A DNA stretch of 64,000 nucleotides from Amphirosellinia nigrospora (Eukaryota > Ascomycota > Sordariomycetes > Xylariales > Xylariaceae). The stretch spans positions 5,491,569 to 5,555,568 of the forward strand of contig SCHM01000002.1 of assembly GCA_004123355.1 (NCBI GenBank). Direction: 5' to 3'. Made by a program: the position numbers and the translations under genes. Numbering within the stretch: position 1 is the first letter of the stretch; each line of letters starts with the position of its first letter. Shown here piece after piece: positions 12,408 through 23,103 of this stretch. A model generated the notes under the pieces. That model did no database searches, was not told the DNA's origin, and was given only the letters and a program-made list of their open reading frames with translations.

Positions 12408-13782
12408 TTATCGCCAGGTATTGTCCCAGCCCGCCTGCTCGACAATAAAGGCGATAGCAAGCTCAGAAAACCTCGCCATGTGCTGTTTGGGACAAGTGTC
12501 AGCAATATTGTCGTCATAAAAACAGCGTTGAAACCTACCTCGAATGAGAAATAGCCGAACTCATCGTCAACATCCATGGTATCCTTCGCAGTGTGCACAT
12601 AGGGGTCGAAATCTCCGAAGAGTGGCCCACGACCCTCGGCTAGAGGGTTGCCCTCGGAGGCGAACGCCGATGGGAAACCATTCTGTGTGAAGGACATGTA
12701 ATCTGAACCCGCGCCCGGGGGAAGGGTGTAGACCGCGGCAGGAATAGAGATGTACTCCTGGCTTAACGAGATGACCCATGCAGTCAGTGCATCATCGGCG
12801 CTTGTATCAATCATACCGATGGACTCGGGGGTCGAGTTTCGGGCGACGTAGGCCGTCATGTCCATCTCGAGCATGGCACCGATGGTGGCGCCCTGTCTTT
12901 TCTTGTCGAGCGCAATGGCCTGGCTGCCAAGCAACCCGCCCTCTTCAGCGGCATACCAGTGAAACTCAACAGGCCCATTCTTGGGAAGAAAGCCGGACTC
13001 GGCGAGGACACGGAAGGCTTCAAGGATGCTGACGCTACCGGAGCCGTCGTCGTCGGCACCGGGGGCGGGTAGCAGGGGAACAGATAGTTGGCCGAGTCCT
13101 GGTGGGCACCAATGATGGTCAGGGGCAGGGAGGAGTTGCGGACCTTGGGTTCGAAGCGGGCGATGATGGACGGCTGCGGGAAGGGTGGGTGAAGTACTCG
13201 AGCGAGATGTGGGTGTGGAAGGGCGCTGTCTTGATGATATCGGCGATCTGGTCGTGCAACCACTGGGCGCTCTGCTCGCCGTAGACATCGCCGTAGTAGC
13301 GATTGTAGAAGCTGGTGAAGTGCGTCAAGACTTTGCGCATGTTGTCGGTCGAGATCTTGGGGAAGAGCGGCTTCACGAGCGACTGGTGCTTCAGTTCGGC
13401 AGATGGGTGCGGCCGGCCAACGAGGCATGCACATAGTCGTCGTTATCGGTGATATCGACAAACTCGGAAGCCTGTCGACGGAGGCGTAGCTTGTCGCCCT
13501 CAGTCATCCATCGCGGCCCGCGGCTGCCGAAGATGAAGAGGAGACGCCGTTCGGCGAGGGAGTCTGCTAACTCGGGCCGGAGCGAGAGGAGCGCATCGAC
13601 AGGGTCGGAATGGGCGCCGAGGGCTGCGAGGATGGCATCGTCGACAGCATGAACGGGAACGTCAATTTTGTCATCGATAGAATCCGAGTGCCAAGGACGA
13701 CCTGCGAGTCTGTACGTAGCGAGGCCGACACGTGCGAAGCCGATAGTCCGAGCAACAGGGCTCTAATTAATTTGTAGTTCAT
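12408..13782 (-). CDS. Secreted M28 family aminopeptidase (fungal leucine aminopeptidase type)
   Basis: This is a zinc aminopeptidase of the M28 family, predicted to be secreted and to remove N-terminal residues from peptides. The ATG at 13782 begins a signal peptide (MNYKLIRALLLGLSASHVSA). Zinc and catalytic motifs appear in the usual order: IIGAHQDSAN, GADDDGSGS, YAAEEGGLLGS, LEMDMTAY and the distal YVHTAKDTMD. A 56-nt intron (12483-12538) separates FGYFSFE from HMARFSELAIAFIVEQAGWDN, and the stop is at 12408. As given, the frame steps near 13691, near 13409, at GGG 13183-13185 and at GGGG 13075-13078. Each fits one missing base, and restoring four gives about 440 aa, a normal length for the family. 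All metal-binding motifs are intact, so the real gene is probably functional. The neighbour upstream is another secreted metallopeptidase. Confidence 0.85.
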
Positions 13783-14440
13783 CTTGGATTATAGTTGCGG
13801 CATACATTACATGTAGGGAATGCTTAACGCTAATCACCGAAGAGCTTAGGTTAGCCGGCGTCTTGGGTCATTTTCTGACCAACAGAATCACGTCATCGCG
13901 TGGACTGTTAGATGCATAAGCAAAGCAAACCTCATAAACCAAAGTACTTATTGAATTCCAAGGTTATCGGTAGGCCCTTGTTGGGGTACCTAGGTAATCG
14001 TGTATTTCTTTTTTGGAAGATAGGTAACTTTAACTAACCAACAGCTTACTGAGGTTAACTTATCCACCCAGATACACCAGGAAGGTCACGATCAACGCGT
14101 AACGCGACAAAGTCAATAAAATAAACTTGAAGAGTGCTCTGCTAAATTATGGGGCGTACGTATTCTGCCACCCTGACCGCCTGCGCCTGCTCCTGGCAGC
14201 CAGGTCATTTTAACCGCTATCGATGGGAAATATGCACTGTAAGCGGCCGCGCAGTAACGCCCTTTGCAGAGGCCTCACTACGCTGCCAGATTCAAACGTA
14301 ACAAAATCCCTCGGGCTACCCCCATCGTGACGATGGGCGGCGCTAGAAAGAAAGAGAAAGCAACCGGAGGGGAAATGGTCAAAATACAAGCTCACGCAAC
14401 ACCTATCTACACTAATATAACAGCAGCCATACTTAAGTAC
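13783..14440. other. Intergenic: M28 promoter region
   Basis: The 658 bp between the two peptidase genes hold no convincing open frame. A GGGTACCTAGGTAA palindrome is at about 13984. The stretch should contain the M28 promoter and the 3' end of the metallopeptidase transcript. Confidence 0.55.
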
Positions 14441-16790
14441 TTAAGTAGACTTAGGTGGACCCGAGCAATGTACGCCCGACGGCCCGCCTGCGCTGGCAAT
14501 GGCACGGCCCACACAGCCCGCTTTGCCAATCAGTAGATGCCCATTGGCACTCCACTCCCTACCATCATCACCCAAGCCATAGTTGAAGTTCCAGCCCGTG
14601 AGGCCATCACAACCCTTCAACTGCTGCAACAACCCCTTGCTCTGCTGCCCGAAGTCCGAGGTTGCGTATCCATTGCCCCAGATCCAGAACTCATCGTAGA
14701 GGAACTTATACGCGACGTTGCAGGAGCCGCGGGCGTGTTAGGTAGCGGCTGGCGGCACTCTTGGGCGTGATGTGATACAGGACCTTTAGGTCCGGGTTGG
14801 TGGACGTGATGGTGGTGGTTCCGCCGCCCTTCCAGTTCATGGGGTTAGCGGGGTCGTTGCCGTCGCAGTTGTCCGACGTGGCTTTGAGCTGCTTGTTGCA
14901 CTCAGGTTCGTCAAAGGGGATCTTGACCCCTGAAGGCCAGTCCACGGAGATGCCCACCTCGTCTAGAGTCTGGGTTGCTTGTCAGTGCTAGCTCGTATCA
15001 CGCGAGCATAGAGAATGGACTTACGCCGGGGTTGTAGTTGCGGCCAATAGAGCCGGAGTCTTTATCTTGGACGCCTTGGGCTACGGCGGTTTGGCAAAAG
15101 GCCTTAATATTGCCTGCGAGGGTATCAGCGGACATATATATCTTCGACCCGAGACCGTTGCAATGCAAGTCATTTGTAGGCCCGGGAGGTGGCGCTCCAG
15201 TTGGTGTAGAAGTTGGTGTAGAAGTTGGTGTAGAAGTTGGAGTTGCCGTCGACGTTGGCATATCTGGCGCCTTGCTGGCCCATTCCTTCAATTGCTGGAT
15301 ATAGTCGCTAGGGTACTGGTCATCGTTGGTCCATTCTAGATCTATCAAAGGTGCAAGAGTGTCCTCGTCACTAAGACCACTAGCGTCAACAGTACTATCC
15401 TCGCTAAACGTAAAGATCAAATCATCGCCACTGTTTATCAAAGTATTTGTAGTGTTTTGTACCAAACAACCCCCAATCGGAACCGTTAGTAAGAACTAAT
15501 AGACCAATCTTCGGATGGACTTCTCCTATTGCTTCACCATTGCTATTGGTAGCCAGGATACCTGCCGATGTAAGTCTTTAATAGTTGGGCATCGTGCGTA
15601 GGCTCCGTGCACTTACCCCAATCTGGCCTTGCACATATTTAGAAAGGACATATTGGGCGTAGTTGTCGGCTGTATCGTATTAGCACATCTCCACAAAGGG
15701 AACTGGTGGATTGTCATGATACAGAACTGCGCATTATACCACAACACTACAAAAGGTAGAACGTTGTCAAGTCGAGCACTTGACTGTCTGCAGTTGACTA
15801 TACGTGTACTGGGCTTGTGACATGGATTGACCAACCATTGAGCGTGATGTCTGTTGCAATGTTTTTCCTGTTGGTGCGGGCAAGAATCTTGGTATTTTGC
15901 GAGCCGTATGCGTCCACCGAGACTAGTCTTCTTTTGTAATTTCGATCATCCGGATTGCCGACATATTCGTAGAGCTTCATATTCATGTCGACAATGTGGC
16001 GGTTCCCATTCGCTTCATATGCAACTCTATTTGCATGCATCATCTCATGCAGAATTATATAGGCTGGACAAAGAGTCAATGTACAGCCAAGAGCATCAAG
16101 GGCTTGTTAAAATGTAGAACTCACCTCTGTTCGTATAGTACTGCATGTTGTATTTGTGGCTGTAGTCTGAGTCGTCTTTATACTCATTGATTCGATCCGC
16201 CAGGCTTTTATAGGCGAAGAAGCTATTACACATGTACATGTTCATGGTAGCACTTTTGTTTTCGTATCGTTTATTTCCGGTCCCATCGGAATTCTTGGTG
16301 TTCCAAGTGTAAGCCTTCAGGCCTGGTCCCTTCGCTTTACACCTTGAGTCGAGTTCTCTGTCAACGTTGGCGCCACAGCCAACGTTGATTTGAACCTTGA
16401 AAGGCGTAGGAGTGATTTTCCATCCTTGTCCAAAGGTTTTAGCACTATCAAAAACCGCTTGAATTTTGGATTGGTAGTCCTCTAGATAGAAATTAGTATT
16501 TAACAGTATGGTTTGTACCTAAATTTGGGAGATTACTTACTGTTTAATACTGGTGGTCCAAAGAAGTCTACTGCGGCCACATCATTAAAATCGACTTTCG
16601 GGAGGCTTGTCACAAGTTTGATAGCGTCGTCCCACGCCGCTTCGATGTCGCTTTGTCTTTTGCAATCGCCACTAAACACTAAATTCACAGATTGGATGCC
16701 GACATCTTGTCTAGCCTGATTGGAGGGAAGAGCGGCTGCTTGTTTTAACAGCAAAGACAGGCACAGGGACCTGGTGATTGTAAGCCTCAT
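14441..16790 (-). CDS. Secreted HEXXH metallopeptidase with Cys-rich C-terminal domain
   Basis: The ATG at 16790 begins a signal peptide (MRLTITRSLCLSLLLKQAAA). Exons are 16541-16790, 16125-16481, 15836-16063, about 15617-15669, 15025-15561 and 14441-14969; most introns are 55-61 nt and one is 166 nt. The peptidase part has AYIILHEMMHANRV, an HEXXH zinc site as in M35-like/lysine-specific metallo-endopeptidases, then YGSQNTKILART and LNADNYAQYVLSKYVQGQIG. A Ser/Thr/Pro linker (about 15199-15250) leads to a Cys-rich module: LHCNGLGSKIYMSADTL, QDKDSGSIGRNYNPG, WPSGVKIPF, GSCNVAYKFLYDEFWIWG and KGCDGLTGWNF. From memory this module resembles tails of some fungal class V chitinases. Frame steps occur near 14728, near 14741, at the G run of the exon 4 donor (15616-15619) and near 15485. 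With about five bases restored the product is about 650 aa. The exact exon 4-5 structure and peptidase subfamily are uncertain. Confidence 0.7.
15199..15250 (-). repeat. 12-bp tandem repeat coding the Ser/Thr/Pro linker
   Basis: Three to four copies of a 12-bp unit (GTTGGTGTAGAA on the plus strand) encode TPTSTPTSTPT on the minus strand. They form the linker between the peptidase part and the Cys-rich tail. The unit length keeps the frame, so copy number could vary without breaking the gene. Confidence 0.85.
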
Positions 16791-17351
16791 TATGAAAACA
16801 CATGCGGCGGTATAAGTGAAACGACAGGCGGAGGAGACGGGTGAATGTCGTCAAAAAGAAGGCACGTTTCGAGCTGATGTGCTGCTTATCTATAAAGTTT
16901 GATATAAGGAAGTATGACTTACCAGAACCAACAGACTGTCTTTACTCAAGCATTACGGCCGCATCTCAGAAGGATATCCGGCAGGATTTGCCAACATGCG
17001 GCCAACAATATGCAGAGATGATCGTGGCTGAGAGAAAAGGGAGTATGAATGTTTGATCCATGGGGCGGAATGATTAACTGTGCCGCCTGCTTTGCATTGA
17101 AGGAGCGAGGCGGCGATTGGTACAGCATGGGATTGGTTGGATACGGAGTCGCGGTAGGGATTTGGAGTGCAGTTTCAAAGCATGCCCAAATGCTATTTGT
17201 TTGTGGCTGTGCACCCATGACGTTCTTCTCCCCGTCCCCATTAATTTGCTGGGTATGCTTCTTTCAACACGACGCTCAGTATTTAAATTAGCAATTACAT
17301 CCCAAATCACAACGACTCATCTGACAATCATTCTCGTCAGGATAAACAATC
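16791..17351. promoter_or_regulatory. Divergent intergenic region (metallopeptidase / membrane protein)
   Basis: The two flanking genes are transcribed away from each other, so both promoters should lie in these 561 bp. A TATA-like TATTTAAAT is at about 17280, roughly 70 bp before the plus-strand ATG. A TTATAT/TATAAA-rich patch near 16890-16910 could serve the minus-strand gene. Short frames here look random. Confidence 0.5.
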
Positions 17352-18113
17352 ATGGCTTCCGTTCTTGATGAGAAATCTACTAAGGCCGAAATGCCTGTAC
17401 TTCCTACCCTGGACGCCAAATCTAGTCGGACGCGCACCCCCAAACCCCTTCTCGCCATCCTCACTCTCCTGTCCCTCACCGCTGCCGCCTTCTACCTCTA
17501 CCCCTACCTCTACCCCCCATCACCCACCTTCCATCCTTCCTGGAACGATGACTCTGAATGGCTCCCCGAACCAGTTGAGCCATTCGAGCCTCTCAAGCGC
17601 TACAGCCTCCACTACGGCAAGGTGGCTTGCTGGCAGGACGGCGGGGTGTGGATCAAGAAGCTCACGCCCGTGGAGATGGCTTATCTAGCTATCGATCGCT
17701 TCCAAGACACGGCCCGCGCGCCCGAACAGGCGGAGGAGGACGCATTCTGCACGCGCCTGCGCATGCACGGCGCGAGTTTTTGGCAGCTGCCGCCACAATG
17801 GCCCGAGAATGTCGTGTGGTGCGAGGATATAGGTTGTGTGAAGCCAACGAAGAAGGTGAGCCTCGAGGTGGGCTTTCCGGCGAGCGGTGGTGTGTGGATG
17901 CTCGATACTAGTCAGTGGCGGACAGGGCGGTGCTCGCAGAGTGTGCAGAGGCTCGACAAGAGTCAGGAATGTGATAAGCTGTACCCGCAGAGATTGGGCC
18001 TGCAAAACGCGCTAACGATGGACGAGAGGTGCGAGGTTATCAAAGATCTAGGCGGCCGTTTCTGTGACGACATCCAGGTGTGCCCAGAGATGGCTGCTTT
18101 ATTGGGACCGTAA
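17352..18113 (+). CDS. Single-pass membrane protein of unknown function
   Basis: This is an intact single-exon gene of 253 aa with ATG context ACAATCATGG. A basic, Thr-rich N-terminus (to about residue 32) is followed by one hydrophobic segment (about residues 33-52, LLAILTLLSLTAAAFYLYPY) and a Pro-rich stretch. The remaining 190 residues would be lumenal or extracellular. They carry about ten cysteines, including VACWQD, WCEDIGC, GRFCDDIQVC and single Cys residues between, which suggests disulfides. The topology resembles a type II membrane protein. The family was not recognised. It is the only gene here without a frame interruption, and it is the last gene before the AT-rich block, whose edge is about 280 bp downstream. 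Confidence 0.8.
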   Translation: MASVLDEKSTKAEMPVLPTLDAKSSRTRTPKPLLAILTLLSLTAAAFYLYPYLYPPSPTFHPSWNDDSEWLPEPVEPFEPLKRYSLHYGKVACWQDGGVWIKKLTPVEMAYLAIDRFQDTARAPEQAEEDAFCTRLRMHGASFWQLPPQWPENVVWCEDIGCVKPTKKVSLEVGFPASGGVWMLDTSQWRTGRCSQSVQRLDKSQECDKLYPQRLGLQNALTMDERCEVIKDLGGRFCDDIQVCPEMAALLGP

Positions 18114-18501
18114 AGGGCGTGTAGGGCCTGGAGGCGACGGCCAGGCAAGGGGCGTTGCTTGAGATGCTTTCTTATCTTGCAGTACTGTAGTGGCAGGTGT
18201 ATGATACCTTAATACTACGATTCTATGGCGCACTCCTTTTCCCCGTTGCCGTACCGCTCTATGTAGTGAGAAGGCAGAGCCTTCAAGTGCCTACTGATTG
18301 TAATAAGTGGTTCTATAGGCCTACAGGGCCTACCATATAACCCTACCATCTATATCACATTTTTGGTGTATTTAAGCTACGTATATAATACGTTATTTTT
18401 ATGCGTTTATTTATTATATAAAAAAAAAAAAATATTAGCTTTAAATTAAGCAATTACGATATATAAATATATAGAAAAAAATTATTTAAAAATATTTTTA
18501 G
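18114..18501. other. Transition from gene-rich to AT-rich DNA
   Basis: The first ~270 bp have normal base composition and presumably hold the 3' end of the membrane-protein transcript. From about 18,390 the sequence turns abruptly into A+T (ATTTATTATATA, then a 12-bp A run at 18421-18432). No gene is present. Confidence 0.6.
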
Positions 18502-18771
18502 AGTTACGCTTCACACACTCGAAGAGATAAGGCTCCAGTATATGTGGTATATTGTATATAAAATCTACAGATAAAGTAGGAAGGAAGGAAGGTTTAAGTC
18601 TACGTTATAGGCAGCTGCTTAAATACTCGCGTGGGGTAGCTGCATTCACTGCCAGTGCCTGCCTTTATTCACTGTACTGTATTCACTGCAAGTGGTAGTT
18701 ACTGCAAGTGGAGATTACGGGTGCTGTGGCTAGTGGTGGGGCACAGCCACCAGAGCCTGCAGATCCGTAAC
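18502..18771 (+). mobile_element. MITE-like element, well-preserved copy, GTTACG terminal inverted repeats
   Basis: This is a 270-bp GC-normal island in AT-rich surroundings. It begins AGTTACGCTTC and ends GATCCGTAAC, giving short inverted termini. TTTTAG immediately precedes it (18496-18501) and immediately follows it (18772-18777), an apparent 6-bp target duplication. Inside are repeats of TTCACTG/GCAAGTGG type and an internal palindrome around GTGGCTAGTGG. No coding capacity is seen. A second, inverted copy is at 59600-59893. Superfamily is not assigned. Confidence 0.65.
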
Positions 18772-18777
18772 TTTTAG

Positions 18778-21700
18778 TATAGAATATAAAAGCAAAAACC
18801 CTGGCGAAAAATTTTATACCCGACTTGTTTTTATTAATTTTAAATACTAAAAACGTATTAAAAACTTATTAGTTTAATTATTAATAAGTAATAATTAGTA
18901 ATAAGTAAAAAATTCGATCGTAATTTTAAATATTATATTTTTAAAAACGCGCGTTAATTTATTAAACTTATTAAAAAATAAGCTAAAGTTAATATAGCAA
19001 AAATAATATTTTTATTAAAAAATATATAAAAAAAGTAATAATACGTTTATATTATTTTAAAAATAATAAAGCTAAAAAAAAATTATAAGTAAAAAATAGC
19101 TATAAAACGGACGTTTAAACGGACTAGCAAACGTTAATAAAGCTAAATTTTAAGTTTTAAAAAATTTATAAATATTTTTTTATTATAATAAAAATAGCAA
19201 AAAGAACTTTTAGCGTTAAACCAAAATATATTTTAATAATATATAAAAATAAACTAAACTTAATAAACTTAATTAAATTATAAATAAATAATTATATATT
19301 AATAATAATTTTATAGCTATATATAAACTAAACGATTAATTAAATATTAATAGTTATTTTAATAATAAAGCTAAAATTATATAGCTTAAATATTAGTTTA
19401 TAAATATATTATTTTATAATATATATAGCGATTTATAAATATTTATTTAAATATATTTATATATAATATATATAATAAATAAATTTGCTTGCTAAATTTT
19501 TAAACTAATTATAGCGTACAATATTTAAGCGGTTTTTTAGTTCGTAATAAATTATATATAGCTTTTTAATATTATTTTTTATAGCGTTAAACTATAAATA
19601 AAAAAAACTAATTATAAAAATTAACTTTTTTTATGTTTTTAACCTAAAAAAAAGCAAAAATATTTTATTAAAGCTATTTATTTAATATAAAAAACAAAAA
19701 GCGGACAAAAATAAAGTTTATTATTATTAAAATAAATTAAATTATATTTATAATATAAGCTTAAAATTTATTAAAATAAATTAAATTTATTTAAATATAA
19801 GCTTAAAACGTTATTATAAAATATATATATAAAATATAGCTCTAAAAAATATAAAAGCTTAATATATTAAATATAAAAATAAAAAATAAAAACTAATAAA
19901 AAAATAAATAATATTTATAAAATACCCGAAATATATTATTAGTTTAAAAAAAAAACTAGTTAGATATTTTTTAGTATTATAGTAAAAAATAGTTTTATTT
20001 TTAAAACTAAAATAAAATATTTGTTTTTTTATTAAGTTTTTAACGAAAAAAACTTTTTTTTAAAATAATTTTTATTTTTTTTAATAATAAATAAATAAAT
20101 AAAATACTATATAACTATTTATTCGGTTTAAATAAATATTAATAAATTTTTTAATTTAGTATAATATTAATTATAATTTAAAACTATAGCTCGGGATTTT
20201 TTTAAACTTAAAATTTACTAATATAAACTATATAATAATTAAAGCTTAAATTAAATAAAATTTAACTTTTTATTAAATAATTATAATTAAACTAAAAAAA
20301 ACTTTTAAGTTTTTTATTAAATTTAATTTTAAAATTAAACAATAGTTAATAAAAAATATATTATTTATTATATTTAATAAATAAATCGATTAATAATTAA
20401 ATATAATTTAAATTTAAAACGTTAAAATATATAATAGTTTAAAATTTGTTTAATGTTTATAAATAAAACAAAGCTTATATTTAATTAAAAAAAACTTAAA
20501 AATATATTTTAAATCGTTTTAATAAATATTATAATAATAACTATTTAAATTTATATAAAAAAAAGTTTATTATTATAAAATTATTTATTATTCGGTTTAT
20601 AATAATATTATATTTATTTAATTTTTTTATAGAAAACTTTTATTAGTTTTTAAATACTTATAGTATATAAATAATATTATTAAATAATTTATGTTATTAT
20701 TTTACCGAAAAAAATTTTTAAAACAAAAAGCGTATATTTTAAATATAGCTGTTTAATAAACGTTTTAAATATAATTTAAAACTTAAAAAAATAACGAAAA
20801 TATATATTTTAAGTTTTAAAAATTAAAATTAATACAAAAATAATAATAATAAAGCTATTTAAAGCTAAACTTTAAAAAATAGTCCGTTTAATAAAAAAAA
20901 TATTAAAAATATTATTTATTTTTTATTATAATATTAAATATATAATAAACTATTTAAACTTTTATTTAATAATAGTTTTATTTAATAAAGCGTTTTTAAT
21001 AAACTTTTAAAGTTTATTAGTTTATTTTAGCTTTTTTTATTTTTTTATTATTATAAAATATAATAATAAATTTATAGTAATAATATAACTTATTAAATAA
21101 GTTTAATAAAAAGTTTTTATTAGTTAATTCGGATAAGCTATTATTTTATTTATTTATAAATAATTAAATATAAAGCTTAAGGGCTTTTAATATAAAGCTT
21201 TTTATTTAAAAAAATTAAATTAAAAATTTTTAGTTTTAAAAAGTTAAATATATAACTAGCGTTAAAAAAATAAAAAACCGTTAATATATATTAATATAGT
21301 TAAAATTATAATAATTTAAATATATATTATTAATAAAACGTTTAAACATTAAATATTATTATTATTTATATAAATAATATAATAGCTAAAAATAAGCTTA
21401 TTAATATATTAACGTAAAATTTATTATTATTAAAAATATTATATAAAATTTTAATTTCGGTAGTTAATAAAAATATTTATTTTTAAATTTATTGTATAAT
21501 TTTATTAAAAAATAGCTTTATAAATATTTTATTATAGTTTAATACTAAATAATTATTAATTTATATTTATATTAGTAGAATTCTTTATAAAATATTTATT
21601 AAATAATTTTTAGTAATAAATAATAAAAATAATAAATAATTAGATTATATTTAGTTATTTTAAGCAAACGTTATAAAATAAATTTATTAAATATATAAAT

Positions 21701-21833
21701 TAACTATTAAAAAGTATAAAAATTAATATTAAATTTATAAAATTAATTTATAGCTAGTAAAAAAAAATATTAGTTTAATATATTTTCGATAAAATAAAAA
21801 AATATAAAAAAAAGTTTAAAAATTAACTTTTTG
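18778..21833. other. AT-saturated DNA, no recognisable structure
   Basis: These are three kilobases with almost no C or G outside AGCT and ACG contexts. It is probably the eroded remains of transposons, but no terminal repeats or motifs could be paired by eye. Confidence 0.6.
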
Positions 21834-22003
21834 TGATAGGTTGTAGTTATATAACTAGGGAACATGCTATAAATTAAAATACGTAAAGAAAAAAAAAAAA
21901 GCAGCTTAGTAGCAGCGAACTAACGGCTATATATATACGAATTAACTAGTATTTTTGGTCCTAAATTTTAAAGATATAAGTTTTACGACCTAGCTTATAA
22001 TAT
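21834..22003 (+). repeat. LTR-like repeat family A, copy 1
   Basis: A 170-bp repeat starts TGATAGGTTGTAGTTATATA and ends CTAGCTTATAATA. It aligns along its whole length with 31347-31511 in direct orientation; shared words include AGCAGCGAACTAAC and TTTACGACCTAGCTTATAA. The better end reads CTTATAACA, so the original was TG...CA as expected for an LTR. Confidence 0.75.
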
Positions 22004-22472
22004 TATTCTTTTTTTTTAAATAAATTTTAGTATTTTTTGCTTAAGCTAATCTTTTATAAATAAGTTATTTAAACTATTTTATTATTTAATAGCTAGTATA
22101 ACTTAATATATAAATTTTCGTAAAGTTATTTAAACTATAATTATTTAATAGTTTTTACGTAGTATAACTTTTAATTTTAAGCTGCTAAAAAAACTTAGCT
22201 GCTTTATATATATATTTATTTTAGCTTAACTACTTTAGTATTATTCGAGCATTTTTTTTGTTAAAATAAATAATATATTATTTTTTTATAGCTATATAGC
22301 TTTTAGTTTTCTGTTTAAATTTTTTATTTCGTTCTAAGTATTTAGCTAGTTAACTAAATTTGTAGCAAAAATATATACGCAAGTAGTTTTATTCTTATTT
22401 AGCCGCGGACTTAAAGCTAATAAAGCTGTTTTTATAAACTAGATTTAAGGCCTTGCTTTTTTATTAAATAAG

Positions 22473-22664
22473 TAATAAAGCCCTAAGGGGTTTGTGTTGC
22501 TAGTGGCTTCCTTGCGCAGAGCGTAAGGGGAAGCTACCTAGTAATACCTATATCTAGATAAACAGCTAGCATATTATAGTTAGAGAATCTATTATTAAAT
22601 TTACTGCGTAGATTTAATAATAAATTCTTTTTTTTTAATTAAGCTTTATTTATAACCTATAATA
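22473..22664 (+). repeat. Family B LTR, extra copy
   Basis: This 192-bp repeat matches the two LTRs of the 22911-30790 element and the copy at 47840. It starts TAATAAAGCCC and ends near CCTATAATA. Two hairpin-forming palindromes are visible: GTGTTGC...GGTAGC-type arms around a GCGC core, and the ATTATTA/TAATAAT arms around a TACGTA-like centre. It lies 250 bp upstream of the left LTR of that element and has no partner of its own, so it is a solo LTR or the remnant of a second copy. Confidence 0.7.
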
Positions 22665-22910
22665 TTTTTTTTAATAAGTAATGCTTTACGAAATAGCTTT
22701 TTTACTGTATAAAAAGCATCGGCTTTTTATTTTTAGTATAATTATTGCTTTTTAAAAGCTAGCGCGCCGATTTTATAAAGTTTTTATATTTAGTAGCAAA
22801 CGTTAATAATTAAAATAGCTAACTTAAAAAGTATTTTATATAAATAATATTTTAAAGCAAAATAATTATTTAAACTTTTTATATAGCTTAAGCTAAAATT
22901 TATAGTTTAG

Positions 22911-23103
22911 TAATAAAGCCCCAAGGGGTCTGTGTTGCCAGTGGCTTCCTTGCGCGGAGCGTAAAGGGAAGCTACCTAGCAACACTTATATCTAAATAAA
23001 TAGCTAGTATATTATTAGTTAAAGAATTTATTATTAGATTTACTGCGTGGATTTAATAATAGATTTTTTCTTTTAATTAAGTTTTACTTTATAACTTATA
23101 ATA
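22911..23103 (+). repeat. Family B LTR, left end of element
   Basis: A 193-bp LTR begins TAATAAAGCCCCAAGGGG and ends CTTATAATA. The partner at 30598-30790 is in the same orientation. It keeps the hairpin core (CCAGTGGCTTCCTTGCGCGG) nearly unmutated. Confidence 0.75.

Noticed and set aside
85-16790. Five pseudogenes next to heterochromatin
   Set aside because: The breaks are single-base losses with all catalytic motifs intact and no stop or RIP pattern, and they affect a conserved gene such as spt8. Sequence error explains them better.
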